A DNA stretch of 26,373 nucleotides from CAYRPN01 sp964426135. Lineage in GTDB: Bacteria; Planctomycetota; Phycisphaerae; Phycisphaerales; Phycisphaeraceae. The first letter of the stretch is position 1. Every line of letters starts with the position of its first letter. The position numbers and the translations under genes were made by a program. The stretch lies in the NCBI GenBank assembly GCA_964426135.1, contig CAYRPN010000080.1, positions 1 through 26,373 on the forward strand, read 5' to 3'. Below, in pieces: positions 14,872 to 22,824 of this stretch. Below the pieces are notes generated by a model that did not search any database, was not told the DNA's origin, and was given only the letters and a program-made list of their open reading frames with translations.

Positions 14872-14943
14872 GGACGACTTTCCAAGTCGTCCGGCTGGGA
14901 GCGAAGCGAATTGAATCTGCGGGGTTCACCTTGCACGGCTCCT
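14872..14943. repeat. Hairpin plus dispersed repeat copy 2
   Basis: A perfect 9-bp stem GGACGACTT/AAGTCGTCC (14872-14892) is followed by the second copy (14894-14943) of the repeat that begins this window. The rest of 14560-15026 shows no credible gene. Confidence 0.75.
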
Positions 14944-15026
14944 CACCAGCGAAACGACAGGAGCAGCGACCGTCGGCGAAAGTTCCACCGACGACGTGAC
15001 GCCCCACCACCGCGCAATGGCCCGCG

Positions 15027-15992
15027 CTAAACCCCGCGCTGACGACGCGATTCCGCCAGCACGATCGCAGCCGCGTGCGACATGGAGAGCGACGTCGGCC
15101 CGCCCACTGTTGGAATCCGCGCGTAGCGGTCGCACACATCGCGCACCGCCCCGCTGAGCCCGCGCTTCTCTCCGCCGATCGCCAGGATCACAGGCTCCTT
15201 CAGATTCAGATCGTGGATCGTGCGCTTGCCGCCGGCGATGCAGCCATACAGCTTCAGCCCGCGTCGCTTCAGATCATGCAGCAGATCGACACCTTCGAAC
15301 TGCACCAGCGGCAATCGCTCGTAAGCGCCCGACGAAGGACGCGAGACTTCCACGGGATCGAAATCCCACAAATGCTTCTTGATCAGCACGGCATGCACAC
15401 CCATCGCGTCGGCGGTGCGCAGCACGAAGCCGAGATTGCGGGCGTCGTCCACGCCTTCGATCAACAGCAGCAACGGCGGCTCGGGCTTTCTCGGAGACGG
15501 CGCGGATGGAACATGGATCGGCGTCGGGCCGTCGATGGTGACGTCGGGCCCGAATGACGACGCCCACGCGCTATCCGTTTCGGGCGAACTCGCGATGGCC
15601 TGGTCATCCGAATCCCCCGCACGACCTTCATCGCCAGCGAGAAGTTCACTTGCGCCTTCGCTTCGTTCTGCGAGATCTGCCCCGGCGCCGCCGCTGGCGC
15701 GATGAGCGCCCAGCCCGCCCCGCTGATCCACCAGTTGCAGCAACTCTTCAGGCGACATGCGCGGCAGAGGCGAACACACCGCGATGATCCCGCCATGCGT
15801 CGAGCCATGCGACATGCGCGTCAACTCGTCCTCCGCCACGGTCTTCACCGGCACGCCCAGCCGCTCCGCCAGTGTCAGCACTTCGCGGTAGCTCTCATCG
15901 CGCGAGCCGTACTTGACGAGGATCACCTGGAACTTGCGCCGCCGCGCCTGCAGTGCCGCGAGAATCGAGACCTTGCCTTCCAGGTGTTCCAT
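15027..15992 (-). CDS. SpoU/TrmH-family RNA 2'-O-methyltransferase
   Basis: Predicted 321-residue SPOUT-fold RNA ribose methyltransferase, closest in layout to RlmB/TrmH-like enzymes that modify rRNA or tRNA. An N-terminal substrate-binding domain (about 1-85, including HGGIIAVCSPLP) is followed by the catalytic domain. Motif 1 is EGVDDARNLGFVLRTADA (179-196) with Asn186 and Arg192, motif 2 is AIGGEKRGLS (271-280), and motif 3 is IPTVGGPTSLSMSHAAA (293-309). Motif 3 has SLSMS where SLNVS is usual. Residues 92-172 are a long Ala/Ser/Pro/Asp-rich linker. The start at 15992 is inferred from the beginning of the conserved fold; the longer frame to 16415 reads tandem hairpin repeats. Whether the target is rRNA or tRNA cannot be told from sequence. 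Confidence 0.9.
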   Translation of the reverse strand: MEHLEGKVSILAALQARRRKFQVILVKYGSRDESYREVLTLAERLGVPVKTVAEDELTRMSHGSTHGGIIAVCSPLPRMSPEELLQLVDQRGGLGAHRASGGAGADLAERSEGASELLAGDEGRAGDSDDQAIASSPETDSAWASSFGPDVTIDGPTPIHVPSAPSPRKPEPPLLLLIEGVDDARNLGFVLRTADAMGVHAVLIKKHLWDFDPVEVSRPSSGAYERLPLVQFEGVDLLHDLKRRGLKLYGCIAGGKRTIHDLNLKEPVILAIGGEKRGLSGAVRDVCDRYARIPTVGGPTSLSMSHAAAIVLAESRRQRGV

Positions 15993-16053
15993 CGCGGCAT
16001 CGTAGCGTGGAATGAAAGCGGCTCCGGCCCCGGAATGAAGGGCCCGCGCATGA

Positions 16054-16321
16054 ATTCGCTGAAAAGAAAATAAGCCTCGCGCAAAGGCGCAAAGCTCGCA
16101 AACTTCCTTCCGCCTTTGCGAGCTTTGCGCCTTTGCGCGAGATTCAACTTGTCCCGTGAACTGTTCAACTGACTGATGCGCAGCGCCCATTCGCTGAAAA
16201 CAGAAGCCTCGCGCAAAGGCACGAAGCTCGCAAACTTCCTCCTGCCTTTGCGAGCTTTGCGCCTTTGCGCGAGATTCAACTTGTCCCGCGAACTGTTCAA
16301 CTGACTGATGCGCAGCGCCTA
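16054..16321. repeat. 132-bp tandem duplication with 27-bp hairpins
   Basis: Two copies with a period of 132-135 bp. Copy 1 has a perfect 27-bp stem (16076-16102 with 16115-16141) built from GCGCAAAGGCGCAAAG-type words. Copy 2 (16208-16234/16247-16273) has small mismatches in the first arm. Each is followed by the same roughly 45-bp tail ending CTGATGCGCAGCGCC. The CAAAG-rich arm style resembles the CACAAAGACAC hairpins of 1041-1627. It lies between the divergent trmH-like and UDG genes, so it must affect or accommodate both promoters. Confidence 0.9.
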
Positions 16322-16365
16322 ACGGCCGGATTCGCACGTTGCACAGATTGTTTAATCTGCCGCAC

Positions 16366-17100
16366 ATGCCGCTGACCCTGCCGCAACTGAACGCCCGCAT
16401 CGAGCGCTGCACCAAGTGCCCGCGCCTTGTCGCGCATTGCCGTCTCGTCGCCAGGGAAAAGCGTGCTGCCTACCACGATCACAATTACCACGGCAAGCCC
16501 GTGCCCAACTTCGGCGCTCCGGCTGCGCGAATGCTCATCGTCGGCCTGGCGCCCGGAGCGCATGGCGCGAACCGCACCGGCCGCATGTTCACCGGCGATC
16601 GCTCCGGGGATTTTCTCTACCGCGCGCTCCACGAAACGGGCTTTGCGAATCAGGCGACATCCGTGGCGGATGGCGACGGGCTGCAACTGACCGACGCGCT
16701 GATCACCGGGGCTGCCCACTGCGCCCCGCCGGGAAATAAGCCTTCGCCGGTGGAACTGGAAAACTGCGCGCCGTTCCTCAGCGACACGTTCGACCTGCTG
16801 CTGCCGAAACTGCGCGTCGTCGTCTGCCTCGGCAAACTGGCGCTCGACGCGACGCTGCGCCTGTACCAGTCGCGCGGCTGGATCGAGAAGCTCTCGCCCT
16901 ACCGCTTCGGCCACGGCGCGGCGTTCTCGTTTGCTCCTGTCTCTGCGAAGCGCGGCAAGATCGAACCGCCGCGCATCCTGTGCAGCTACCACCCCAGCCA
17001 GCAGAACACATTCACCGGCAGGCTCACGAGGCAAATGCTGCGCGCGCTGTTCGACCGCGCCCGGCAGACATTGTCGACGGACGATCACCACGTTTATTGA
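16366..17100 (+). CDS. Family 5 uracil-DNA glycosylase (UDGb), Fe-S type
   Basis: Predicted 244-residue DNA repair enzyme that removes uracil and related deaminated bases from DNA. Motif A is GLAPGAHGANRTGRMFTGD (60-78), which is typical of family 5 in lacking the acidic residue of family 1. Motif B is HPSQQNTFTGRLT (209-221). Four cysteines, C15 and C18 (CTKC), C119 and C134, are positioned to hold the family [4Fe-4S] cluster. ATG at 16366 is preferred over a TTG at 16339 because the conserved N-terminus begins just after it. No clear Shine-Dalgarno sequence is visible. Confidence 0.93.
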   Translation: MPLTLPQLNARIERCTKCPRLVAHCRLVAREKRAAYHDHNYHGKPVPNFGAPAARMLIVGLAPGAHGANRTGRMFTGDRSGDFLYRALHETGFANQATSVADGDGLQLTDALITGAAHCAPPGNKPSPVELENCAPFLSDTFDLLLPKLRVVVCLGKLALDATLRLYQSRGWIEKLSPYRFGHGAAFSFAPVSAKRGKIEPPRILCSYHPSQQNTFTGRLTRQMLRALFDRARQTLSTDDHHVY

Positions 17101-17101
17101 T

Positions 17102-17282
17102 GGTCACTTTAGAAAAAGCCGCCAGACGCGAGTTTCGCACTCCCCTCCCTTTTAGGGAGGGGCAGGGGGAGGGTCGGGCAAACAGCCTGATTGGAGCCAC
17201 AATCATGCAGATCGCCCGACCCTCCCCTAACCCCTCCCTAGGAGGGAGGGGAACCGAACCGCGGCCTTTTCTAAAGTGACCG
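17102..17282. repeat. Nested inverted-repeat element, copy 2 of the GGGAGGGG family
   Basis: The core (about 17141-17253) matches 13364-13479: CCCTCCC arms, GGGCAAACAGCCTGATTGG and CACAATCATGCAG. Here it sits within a second, outer inverted repeat: GGTCACTTTAGAAAAAGCCGC (17102-17122) pairs with GCGGCCTTTTCTAAAGTGACC (17261-17281) at all but one position. A related CCTTAGAAAAAG word recurs after glyS at 19240-19251. Confidence 0.85.
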
Positions 17283-17287
17283 TCAAT

Positions 17288-17382
17288 AGCGGTCGGGCCG
17301 AGTGCGCCGGGGGACGAGGCCCACCCGTGTCTTGGTGGGGGACCAGGGAACGGATGGGCCTCGCCGACTCGGCCCGACCGCT
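17288..17382. repeat. Hairpin with GCTAA-type ends upstream of glyS
   Basis: AGCGGTCGGGCCGAGT (17288-17303) and ACTCGGCCCGACCGCT (17367-17382) are perfect 16-bp complements, with an inner GAGGCCCA/TGGGCCTC pair. The outer ends read ATAGC/GCTAA, as in other hairpins of this window. It lies about 115 bp before glyS. I see no T-box or riboswitch signature. Confidence 0.75.
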
Positions 17383-17496
17383 AACCGCCGCACCCGCGCC
17401 CCGAGCCGCCAGGATCACCACGATCCGCGTCCGAACCCACCGCGTCACGAACAAATCGCTACGATACCCGACCCAGTTTTCACACGAGGAATCGCC

Positions 17497-19218
17497 ATGA
17501 CCGCCCCAGGAAGCGCACCCGACAACAAGCCCGCCGCCCCCGCCCCCGGAAACGCCCCCGCTCCCGTCCTCACCAAGACGATGGACAACATCGTCGCCCT
17601 GTGCCGGCGACGCGCGTTCATCTGGCAGAGCAGCGAAATTTATGGAGGCATCAACGGTTTCTGGGATTACGGCCCGATGGGCGCGGCGCTCAAACGCAAC
17701 CTGAAAAACGCGTGGTGGAAGGACATCGTCGAATGCCCCGCGGCCGGGCCGGATGGGAAGACGCTCGACGTCGTCGGCGTCGATTGCACGATCATCATGC
17801 ATCCGAAAGTCTGGATCGCCAGCGGACATGCGGCGGGGTTCAATGATCCGATGGTGGATTGCACCGAAACGAAACTTCGATACCGCGCCGATCACTTGTG
17901 GGTGCGCATTATCAACCTTGATGACAAGTTGTATGGATTCGCGATTGTTGCGGCGAGCGAAGCTGAGGCATTGTCTGCAGTTGAGGAGTTTGTGTCACAA
18001 AAGCGCCCTCCGAACCACTTGAAACAGCAACTCGCAATGGAAGTTTGGCGTCGTTTCGGCAGTCGAGATGTTGGACCTACTTACACGTACCGCGACAAGC
18101 CGTTCGCGATGCTGACCCCAGAGGAAAGGCTAGTCACATTCGCACCGAGTGCAACCAAAGCTAACTCGTTAACAGATCCGCGTCAGTTCAACCTGATGTT
18201 CGAAACCTATTGTGGCGCGATCAAAGACGAAGACAACAAAGCCTGGCTGCGCCCCGAAACCGCGCAGGGAATCTTCGCGCAGTTCTGGAACGTCGTCGAT
18301 ACCTCGCGGGTGAAAGTGCCCTTCGGCATTGCGCAGGTCGGCAAAGCCTTCCGCAACGAAGTCACGCCGCGAAACTTCACGTTCCGTTCGCGCGAGTTCG
18401 AACAGATGGAGATCGAGTTCTTCATTCCGCATCCCGACTCGCTGCAGCCGGGCGATCTGTCGCCGGTGGAGTGGTATCAGTACTGGCGGAAAGCGCGCTA
18501 CGAGTGGTGGCAGCGCGTCGGCCTGGCGGGTGAAAATCTCCAGCTTCGCGAGCACGACAAGGACGAGCTTTCGCACTACGCCAAGGACGGCGCCGGCGTG
18601 TGCGATGTCGAGTATCGCTTCCCCTTCACGGCCCCCGGCTTCGGCGAGCTCGAAGGCATCGCCCACCGCGCGGACTTCGACCTGAAAGCCCACGCGACGC
18701 ACTGCGGCAAGGGCGACAAGATGAAGTACTTCGACCAGGACTTGCAGGTGAAGCTGCAAGGCCAGGGCGTGCCGAAGGAAGAGATCAACAAGAAGTGCCG
18801 GTACTTCCCGCACGTGATCGAGCCTTCCGCCGGCGCCGATCGCGGGACGCTGGCGTTGCTCTGCGAGGCGTTCACGCCCGATCCGTCGCGGCCCAGCGGT
18901 GTGTACATGAAGTTCACGCCGCGCATGGCGCCGATCAAGGCGGGGATTTTCCCCTTGGTCGCCAAGGACGGCATGCCGGAGATCGCCGACAGGCTCTACA
19001 AGGAGCTGCGCGGCAAGTACGCCGTGGAGTGCGACGAAAAGCAGACCATCGGCAAACGTTACGCCCGCATGGATGAGGTGGGCACGCCGTTCTGCTTCAC
19101 CATCGACGGCGACACGGTGAAGGATCAGACGGTCACGGTGCGCCACCGCGACACGCTGCAGCAGGAACGCATCGGCCTGGACAAGGTGAGCGCGTTCCTG
19201 GCGGAGAAGATCGGGTGA
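17497..19218 (+). CDS. glyS: Glycyl-tRNA synthetase, homodimeric class II type
   Basis: Predicted 573-residue enzyme that charges tRNA-Gly. It is the alpha2 type found in archaea, eukaryotes and some bacteria, not the alpha2beta2 type. It has GGINGFWDYGPMGAALKRN (50-68) and KVWIASGHAAGFNDPMVDC (104-122). Motif 2 is FRNEVTPRNFTFRSREFEQME (285-305). The GADRGTLALL block carries the motif 3 arginine, followed by the anticodon-binding domain. The DPRQFNLMF block and WLRPETAQGIF are intact. Residues 134-226 (about 17896-18174) are unusual: the DNA is AT-richer than both flanks, and this stretch lacks the CPxCG-type zinc ligands common between RADHL and EPRQFNLMF. ATG at 17497 follows CGAGGA. The N-terminal Pro/Ala tail (1-24) is species-specific. 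Confidence 0.96.
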   Translation: MTAPGSAPDNKPAAPAPGNAPAPVLTKTMDNIVALCRRRAFIWQSSEIYGGINGFWDYGPMGAALKRNLKNAWWKDIVECPAAGPDGKTLDVVGVDCTIIMHPKVWIASGHAAGFNDPMVDCTETKLRYRADHLWVRIINLDDKLYGFAIVAASEAEALSAVEEFVSQKRPPNHLKQQLAMEVWRRFGSRDVGPTYTYRDKPFAMLTPEERLVTFAPSATKANSLTDPRQFNLMFETYCGAIKDEDNKAWLRPETAQGIFAQFWNVVDTSRVKVPFGIAQVGKAFRNEVTPRNFTFRSREFEQMEIEFFIPHPDSLQPGDLSPVEWYQYWRKARYEWWQRVGLAGENLQLREHDKDELSHYAKDGAGVCDVEYRFPFTAPGFGELEGIAHRADFDLKAHATHCGKGDKMKYFDQDLQVKLQGQGVPKEEINKKCRYFPHVIEPSAGADRGTLALLCEAFTPDPSRPSGVYMKFTPRMAPIKAGIFPLVAKDGMPEIADRLYKELRGKYAVECDEKQTIGKRYARMDEVGTPFCFTIDGDTVKDQTVTVRHRDTLQQERIGLDKVSAFLAEKIG

Positions 19219-19363
19219 TCGCCCGTTTTGCGACAGGCGCCTTAGAAAAAGATTCCATCCGATTCCCCGCCTTCTTGCGGCTGATCTTTCCCCACTTCGT
19301 GTCTGTGATCCGCGGGTCGGAGCGCCGCAAAGATGTGGGGGAAGGTCAGCCTCCTGGCGCGGG

Positions 19364-19428
19364 GCCGGGGGAGGCTCGGGCGCACCGCGCGATTGTGCCT
19401 CGAGTCAGGCTGTTTGCCCGAACTCCCC
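19364..19428 (-). repeat. Diverged reverse-oriented copy of the GGGAGGGG element
   Basis: Read on the minus strand this matches the core of 17141-17253: TCGGGC, GATTGTG, AGGCTGTTTGCCCGA and flanking GGGGGAGG/CTCCCC are recognisable as reverse complements. It lies just downstream of glyS and at the 3' end of lpxD. Degraded GATCTTTCCCC/GGGGGAAGGTC arms (about 19286-19350) form a further inverted repeat beside it. Confidence 0.65.
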
Positions 19429-19435
19429 TGTCTCC

Positions 19436-20548
19436 TCATTCCTTGCCTTCACGACCTTCTTTGCCTCCTCCACTTCCTGCCCTACCTTCCGCCTTCCACT
19501 GCTTCATCATCTCCGGCAACCGCTGCAGCGCGGCGACCTGCCTGAAGAACTGCCGGGTGTCCGTCGCCGGCTGGCCGATGACTCGGGCGCCGGGTTCGAC
19601 GTCCTGGAACACGCCGCAGAACGCGCCGATCTGTGCGCCGGCTCCGATGGTGACGTGATCGCCGACGCCGGCCTTGCCGCCGAACATCACGCCGTCGCCG
19701 ACGGTCACGCTTCCGGCCAGGCCGACCTGCGCCGCCATGACCACGCCGCGCCCGAGCCTGCAGTTGTGGGCGATGTGGCAGAGGTTGTCGATCTTGCATC
19801 CGTCGCCCAGCACGGTGGTGGAGAATTTACCTCGGTCGATGGTGGTGGCGGCTCCCAGTTCCACATCGTGGCCGATCTCGACGTGGCCGATCTGCGGAAT
19901 CTTCACGAGGCCCTTGCCTCCGGGCGCCGGGCGATAGCCGAAGCCGTCGGCTCCGATGACGACGTTCGCATGCAGGATGCAGCGATCGCCCACGGTGCAG
20001 CGCTCGCGGATGACCACGCCGGGCCAGATGACACCGTCGTGCCCGACGCGGCTGTCGTCCATGAGCGTGACGCCGCTGTACAGCACGGTGCGATCGCCGA
20101 TGACGACGCGCGGCCCGACGACGCAGTTGGCGCCGATGCGCACGGCCTTGCCGATCTGGGCCGTCGCATCCACGATCGCCGAGGGATGAATCGCGACGTG
20201 GCCTTTGTGTGCGGTAGCCAGTTCCAGGTCCTTCGTCGGCAGCCCCGCCACCGGCGCCGGCGGCGCGAACAGTTCCAGCACGATCGCCATCGCCAGATCA
20301 GCGTTGGGCACGAGGATGAGCGCCTGGCCTTCGCCGGGCTTGAGCCCATCGGACAGCCTGGCGGTGACCAGCGCCGCCGACGCCCGGCTCCGCGGCCAGC
20401 GCTTCGCGTAGCTCGCGTCACCGATGAACGTGATCTGCCCCGGCGTCGCCTCATCGAGGTTCGCCACGCCGGCGATCAGCGCGTCTCCGTTGCCGATGAC
20501 CTGACCGGCGACCTGCGAAGCGATGTGCCTGACGGTGAAGGTGTGCAT
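19436..20548 (-). CDS. lpxD: UDP-3-O-acylglucosamine N-acyltransferase (LpxD)
   Basis: Predicted 370-residue acyltransferase of lipid A synthesis, which adds the N-linked 3-hydroxyacyl chain to UDP-3-O-acylglucosamine. An N-terminal uridine-binding domain is followed by many left-handed beta-helix hexapeptide repeats (IGKAVRIGANCVVGPRVVIG...). The signature IGADGFGYRP and the catalytic-His block NLCHIAHNCRLG are present. ATG at 20548 opens the family-typical start (HTFTVRHIASQVAG); the frame open to 20596 is unsupported. The last ~17 residues (EGRAGSGGGKEGREGKE) are low complexity and read from CCTTC-rich repeats, so the tail may be variable. It implies that the organism makes lipid A. Confidence 0.95.
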   Translation of the reverse strand: MHTFTVRHIASQVAGQVIGNGDALIAGVANLDEATPGQITFIGDASYAKRWPRSRASAALVTARLSDGLKPGEGQALILVPNADLAMAIVLELFAPPAPVAGLPTKDLELATAHKGHVAIHPSAIVDATAQIGKAVRIGANCVVGPRVVIGDRTVLYSGVTLMDDSRVGHDGVIWPGVVIRERCTVGDRCILHANVVIGADGFGYRPAPGGKGLVKIPQIGHVEIGHDVELGAATTIDRGKFSTTVLGDGCKIDNLCHIAHNCRLGRGVVMAAQVGLAGSVTVGDGVMFGGKAGVGDHVTIGAGAQIGAFCGVFQDVEPGARVIGQPATDTRQFFRQVAALQRLPEMMKQWKAEGRAGSGGGKEGREGKE

Positions 20549-20608
20549 GCGCGGGGATTGTACTTCCAAGGATCGAGGCCGAAACATCGTGCGCACCCGC
20601 GCCGCCCA

Positions 20609-20850
20609 TTTAGCCGGCGGGCTTGCCCGCCGAGAATCCCCGCACGACCCGCGTCTCGGATTTCGCGGAGCCGCGCACCGTTAGCCCGGATGATTCACGG
20701 ACACAAAAAGAGCCGCGCACGAAGTAAGCGGGATTGGCGGCAACTGTTGAAGCGCCCACGATGTGGGTCGCGGCAATGAATCGCAACACCCTATCAATAC
20801 ATGAGCCGCGCGAATCATCGAAAAACCCGCTTACTGCGTGCGCGGCTCCT
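20609..20850. repeat. Two intergenic hairpin elements between lpxD and DUF1501 gene 2
   Basis: ATTTAGCCGGCGGGCTTGCC (from 20609) is an exact copy of the boundary hairpin at 1041. Further on, GAGCCGCGCACGAAGTAAGC (about 20710-20729) is the near-perfect complement of GCTTACTGCGTGCGCGGCTC (about 20829-20848), with GATGATTC/GAATCATC pairing near 20690 and 20812. The rest of 20549-21101 shows no gene. The roughly 90-base space between the arms contains nothing recognisable. Confidence 0.7.
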
Positions 20851-21056
20851 TCGCTGGTGAGAAATGCGGACGAACGGATCGATGTGCCGCGGCGATTCAG
20901 CGAGATGCAGAAGCAACCTGCTTTCAATGCTGCGCTTTCCCAGAAACCCTCGGGCGATTCCCGACAATAGAAATCAGAGATGGTTTTCTGTCGCCCCGGT
21001 GTATATTCGGGCGATGAGACCCGATGCCGGCCTCCGGCTCCGGCTCATCGCTGATA

Positions 21057-21092
<36 letters not shown>

Positions 21093-21101
21093 GGTTCCCG
21101 C

Positions 21102-22511
21102 ATGTTCAACGTGGATGCAGGCAAAGTGCGAGGCCCAGGCGCCGCTCCCGGCGGCAGCCGCTACTGCGATGGCATGTCGCGTCGCCACTTCGTCAAGCTC
21201 GGCGTTGCCGGCATGGCGGCGGCGGGGTTGCCGGACGTTCTCCGCGCTCGTGCCGCATCCACCTTCGCGCCGGGCCTGTCGGGCAAGGACACCCGCGTCA
21301 TCCTCGTCTGGATGGACGGCGGCCCGGGCCACATGGATATGTACGACATGAAGCCCGACGCTCCGCCGGAGTATCGCGGCCTCTGGTCGCCCATCAAGAC
21401 GAACGTCAGAGGCATCGAGATCAGCGAGCTCTTCCCGCTGCAGGCGAAAGTCGCGGACAAGTTCTCCATCGTCCGCTCGCTCTACCACAACAGCGGCGAC
21501 CACTTCGCCGCCGGCCACGCCATGCTCACCGGCAAGTTCGGCGCTTCGGGCGCCAGCACCGCGCCGCGGGCCCCCTTCTTCGGCGCCATGGCCACCGCTG
21601 TCACCGGCAGCCGCCGGCCCGGCCTGCCCGCGCATGCGGCCGTGCCTTATGCCAGCAGCATCGGCCTGCGCCCCGGCTACTTCGGCGCCAACTACGTCGG
21701 CGCCCGCCACAATCCTTTCGAGACCGACGGCGATCCGAACGCCGACAAATTCAAGGTCAAGAACCTCGACCTCACCGGCGGCATGACCGTGCAGCGACTT
21801 GACGATCGCCGGGGCCTGCGCGAAAAGTTCGACAAGCTCCGCCGGGACATCGACAAGACCGGCATGATGGAATCGATGGACCGCTTCGAGCAGGAAGCCT
21901 ACGGCATGGTGACCAGCGACGAAGCCCGCAACGCCTTCGATATTTCGCAGGAACCCAAAGAGCTGCGCGATCGCTACGGCCGCAACAGTTGGGGCCAGAG
22001 CATGCTGCTCGCCCGCCGCCTCGCCGAGGCGGGCGTCACCTTCACCAGCGTCCACCTGGGCGGCTGGGATCATCACTGGGATTTGCAGAAGGGCTATGTG
22101 AACTACCTGCCCAAGGTGGACATGGGCCTGGCCGCGCTGTTCCAGGATTTGCACGACCGCAGCCTGATGAAGAATGTGCTGGTGGTGGTCTGCGGCGAGT
22201 TCAGCCGGACGCCGCGCATGAACGACGGCGGCAACGGCGGGCCGCCGATGAGCCAGGGCACGCCCGGCCGCGACCACTGGGGCAACTCCATGTTCGCGCT
22301 GGTCTCTGGAGGTGGTTTGAAAATGGGCCAGATCGTCGGCAAAACCGATCGCCTGGGCGAATCGCCCATCGAGCGGCCCTACACCCCCAGCGATCTGCAC
22401 GCCACGATCTATCACGTCCTGGGCGTCGACCCGTCCACCCCATTCCTCGATCACAGCGGAAGGCCCACGGCGGCGATCGATCGCGGGCAGGTGATTCGGG
22501 AGTTGGTTTGA
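21102..22511 (+). CDS. DUF1501 Tat-exported protein, second paralogue
   Basis: Predicted 469-residue DUF1501 protein. The twin-arginine motif MSRRHFVKLG (RR at 27-28) is followed by a short hydrophobic run (VAGMAAAGLPDVLRA), indicating Tat export. Family blocks include VWMDGGPGHMDMYDMKPDAP, YRGLWSPIKTNVRGIEISE, HNSGDHFAAGHAMLTG, the LGGWDHHWD block, CGEFSRTPRM and GRDHWGNSMFALVSGGG. The end reads GRPTAAIDRGQVIRELV. ATG at 21102 is preferred; the frame open to 21024 reads heptamer repeat. The last 90 bases are present again, diverged, at 23360-23449, on the far side of the toxin-antitoxin pair. The function is unknown; it is probably periplasmic. Confidence 0.92.
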   Translation: MFNVDAGKVRGPGAAPGGSRYCDGMSRRHFVKLGVAGMAAAGLPDVLRARAASTFAPGLSGKDTRVILVWMDGGPGHMDMYDMKPDAPPEYRGLWSPIKTNVRGIEISELFPLQAKVADKFSIVRSLYHNSGDHFAAGHAMLTGKFGASGASTAPRAPFFGAMATAVTGSRRPGLPAHAAVPYASSIGLRPGYFGANYVGARHNPFETDGDPNADKFKVKNLDLTGGMTVQRLDDRRGLREKFDKLRRDIDKTGMMESMDRFEQEAYGMVTSDEARNAFDISQEPKELRDRYGRNSWGQSMLLARRLAEAGVTFTSVHLGGWDHHWDLQKGYVNYLPKVDMGLAALFQDLHDRSLMKNVLVVVCGEFSRTPRMNDGGNGGPPMSQGTPGRDHWGNSMFALVSGGGLKMGQIVGKTDRLGESPIERPYTPSDLHATIYHVLGVDPSTPFLDHSGRPTAAIDRGQVIRELV

Positions 22512-22527
22512 GCGCGGGGTTGACCGA

Positions 22528-22533
22528 TATAAT
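22528..22533 (+). promoter_or_regulatory. Candidate -10 box (TATAAT) for the toxin-antitoxin operon
   Basis: A perfect TATAAT ends 6 bases before the ATG at 22540. That would place the transcription start at or next to the start codon, giving a leaderless mRNA. TTGGTT at 22503-22508 is a weak -35 candidate with a 19-base spacer, and it lies within the end of the DUF1501 gene. No Shine-Dalgarno sequence precedes the antitoxin, which fits a leaderless message. Confidence 0.4.
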
Positions 22534-22539
22534 GAAAGC

Positions 22540-22824
22540 ATGACGTTGACGATTCAACTCAATGCGGAAACGGAACGCCGGCTGCGCGAAATGGCGACCC
22601 GCGAGGGTGTCGATGTCGGTGAGTTCGCGCGCCGCGTCATTGAAGGACAGTGCGGTTCCACTCACCTCGACCGTGCTGCGCGGGCTCGCGAGCTTTTTGA
22701 TCAATGGGCCAAGGAAGACAGCACGTCCGATCCTACGGAAATTGCCAGCCGGGAAGCGGAGTTTGAGGAGTTCAAGCGGCGAATGAATGAGAATCGCGCT
22801 CCTGGACGGAAGCTGTTCCCGTGA
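22540..22824 (+). CDS. Antitoxin of a VapBC-like pair
   Basis: Predicted 94-residue small protein upstream of and overlapping a PIN-domain gene. The N-terminus LTIQLNAETERRLREMATRE, then GVDVGEFARRVIEG, has the strand-helix-helix pattern of a ribbon-helix-helix DNA-binding domain. The charged C-terminal part (about 45-94) would wrap the toxin. Antitoxins of this type neutralise the PIN RNase and repress their own operon. The stop TGA overlaps the toxin GTG start (GTGA at 22821-22824), a common translational-coupling arrangement. The assignment rests on context plus fold pattern rather than on a specific family match. Confidence 0.75.
   Translation: MTLTIQLNAETERRLREMATREGVDVGEFARRVIEGQCGSTHLDRAARARELFDQWAKEDSTSDPTEIASREAEFEEFKRRMNENRAPGRKLFP

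Noticed and set aside
14617..15030. Plus-strand ORF of 137 residues in the gap before the SpoU gene
   Set aside because: It crosses the dispersed repeat and hairpin, is Arg/Ser/Pro-rich and has no ribosome-binding site or domain.
17288..17382. Hairpin upstream of glyS considered as a T-box or glycine riboswitch
   Set aside because: No T-box sequence, specifier loop or glycine aptamer core was seen; the foot sequence matches other repeats in the window.
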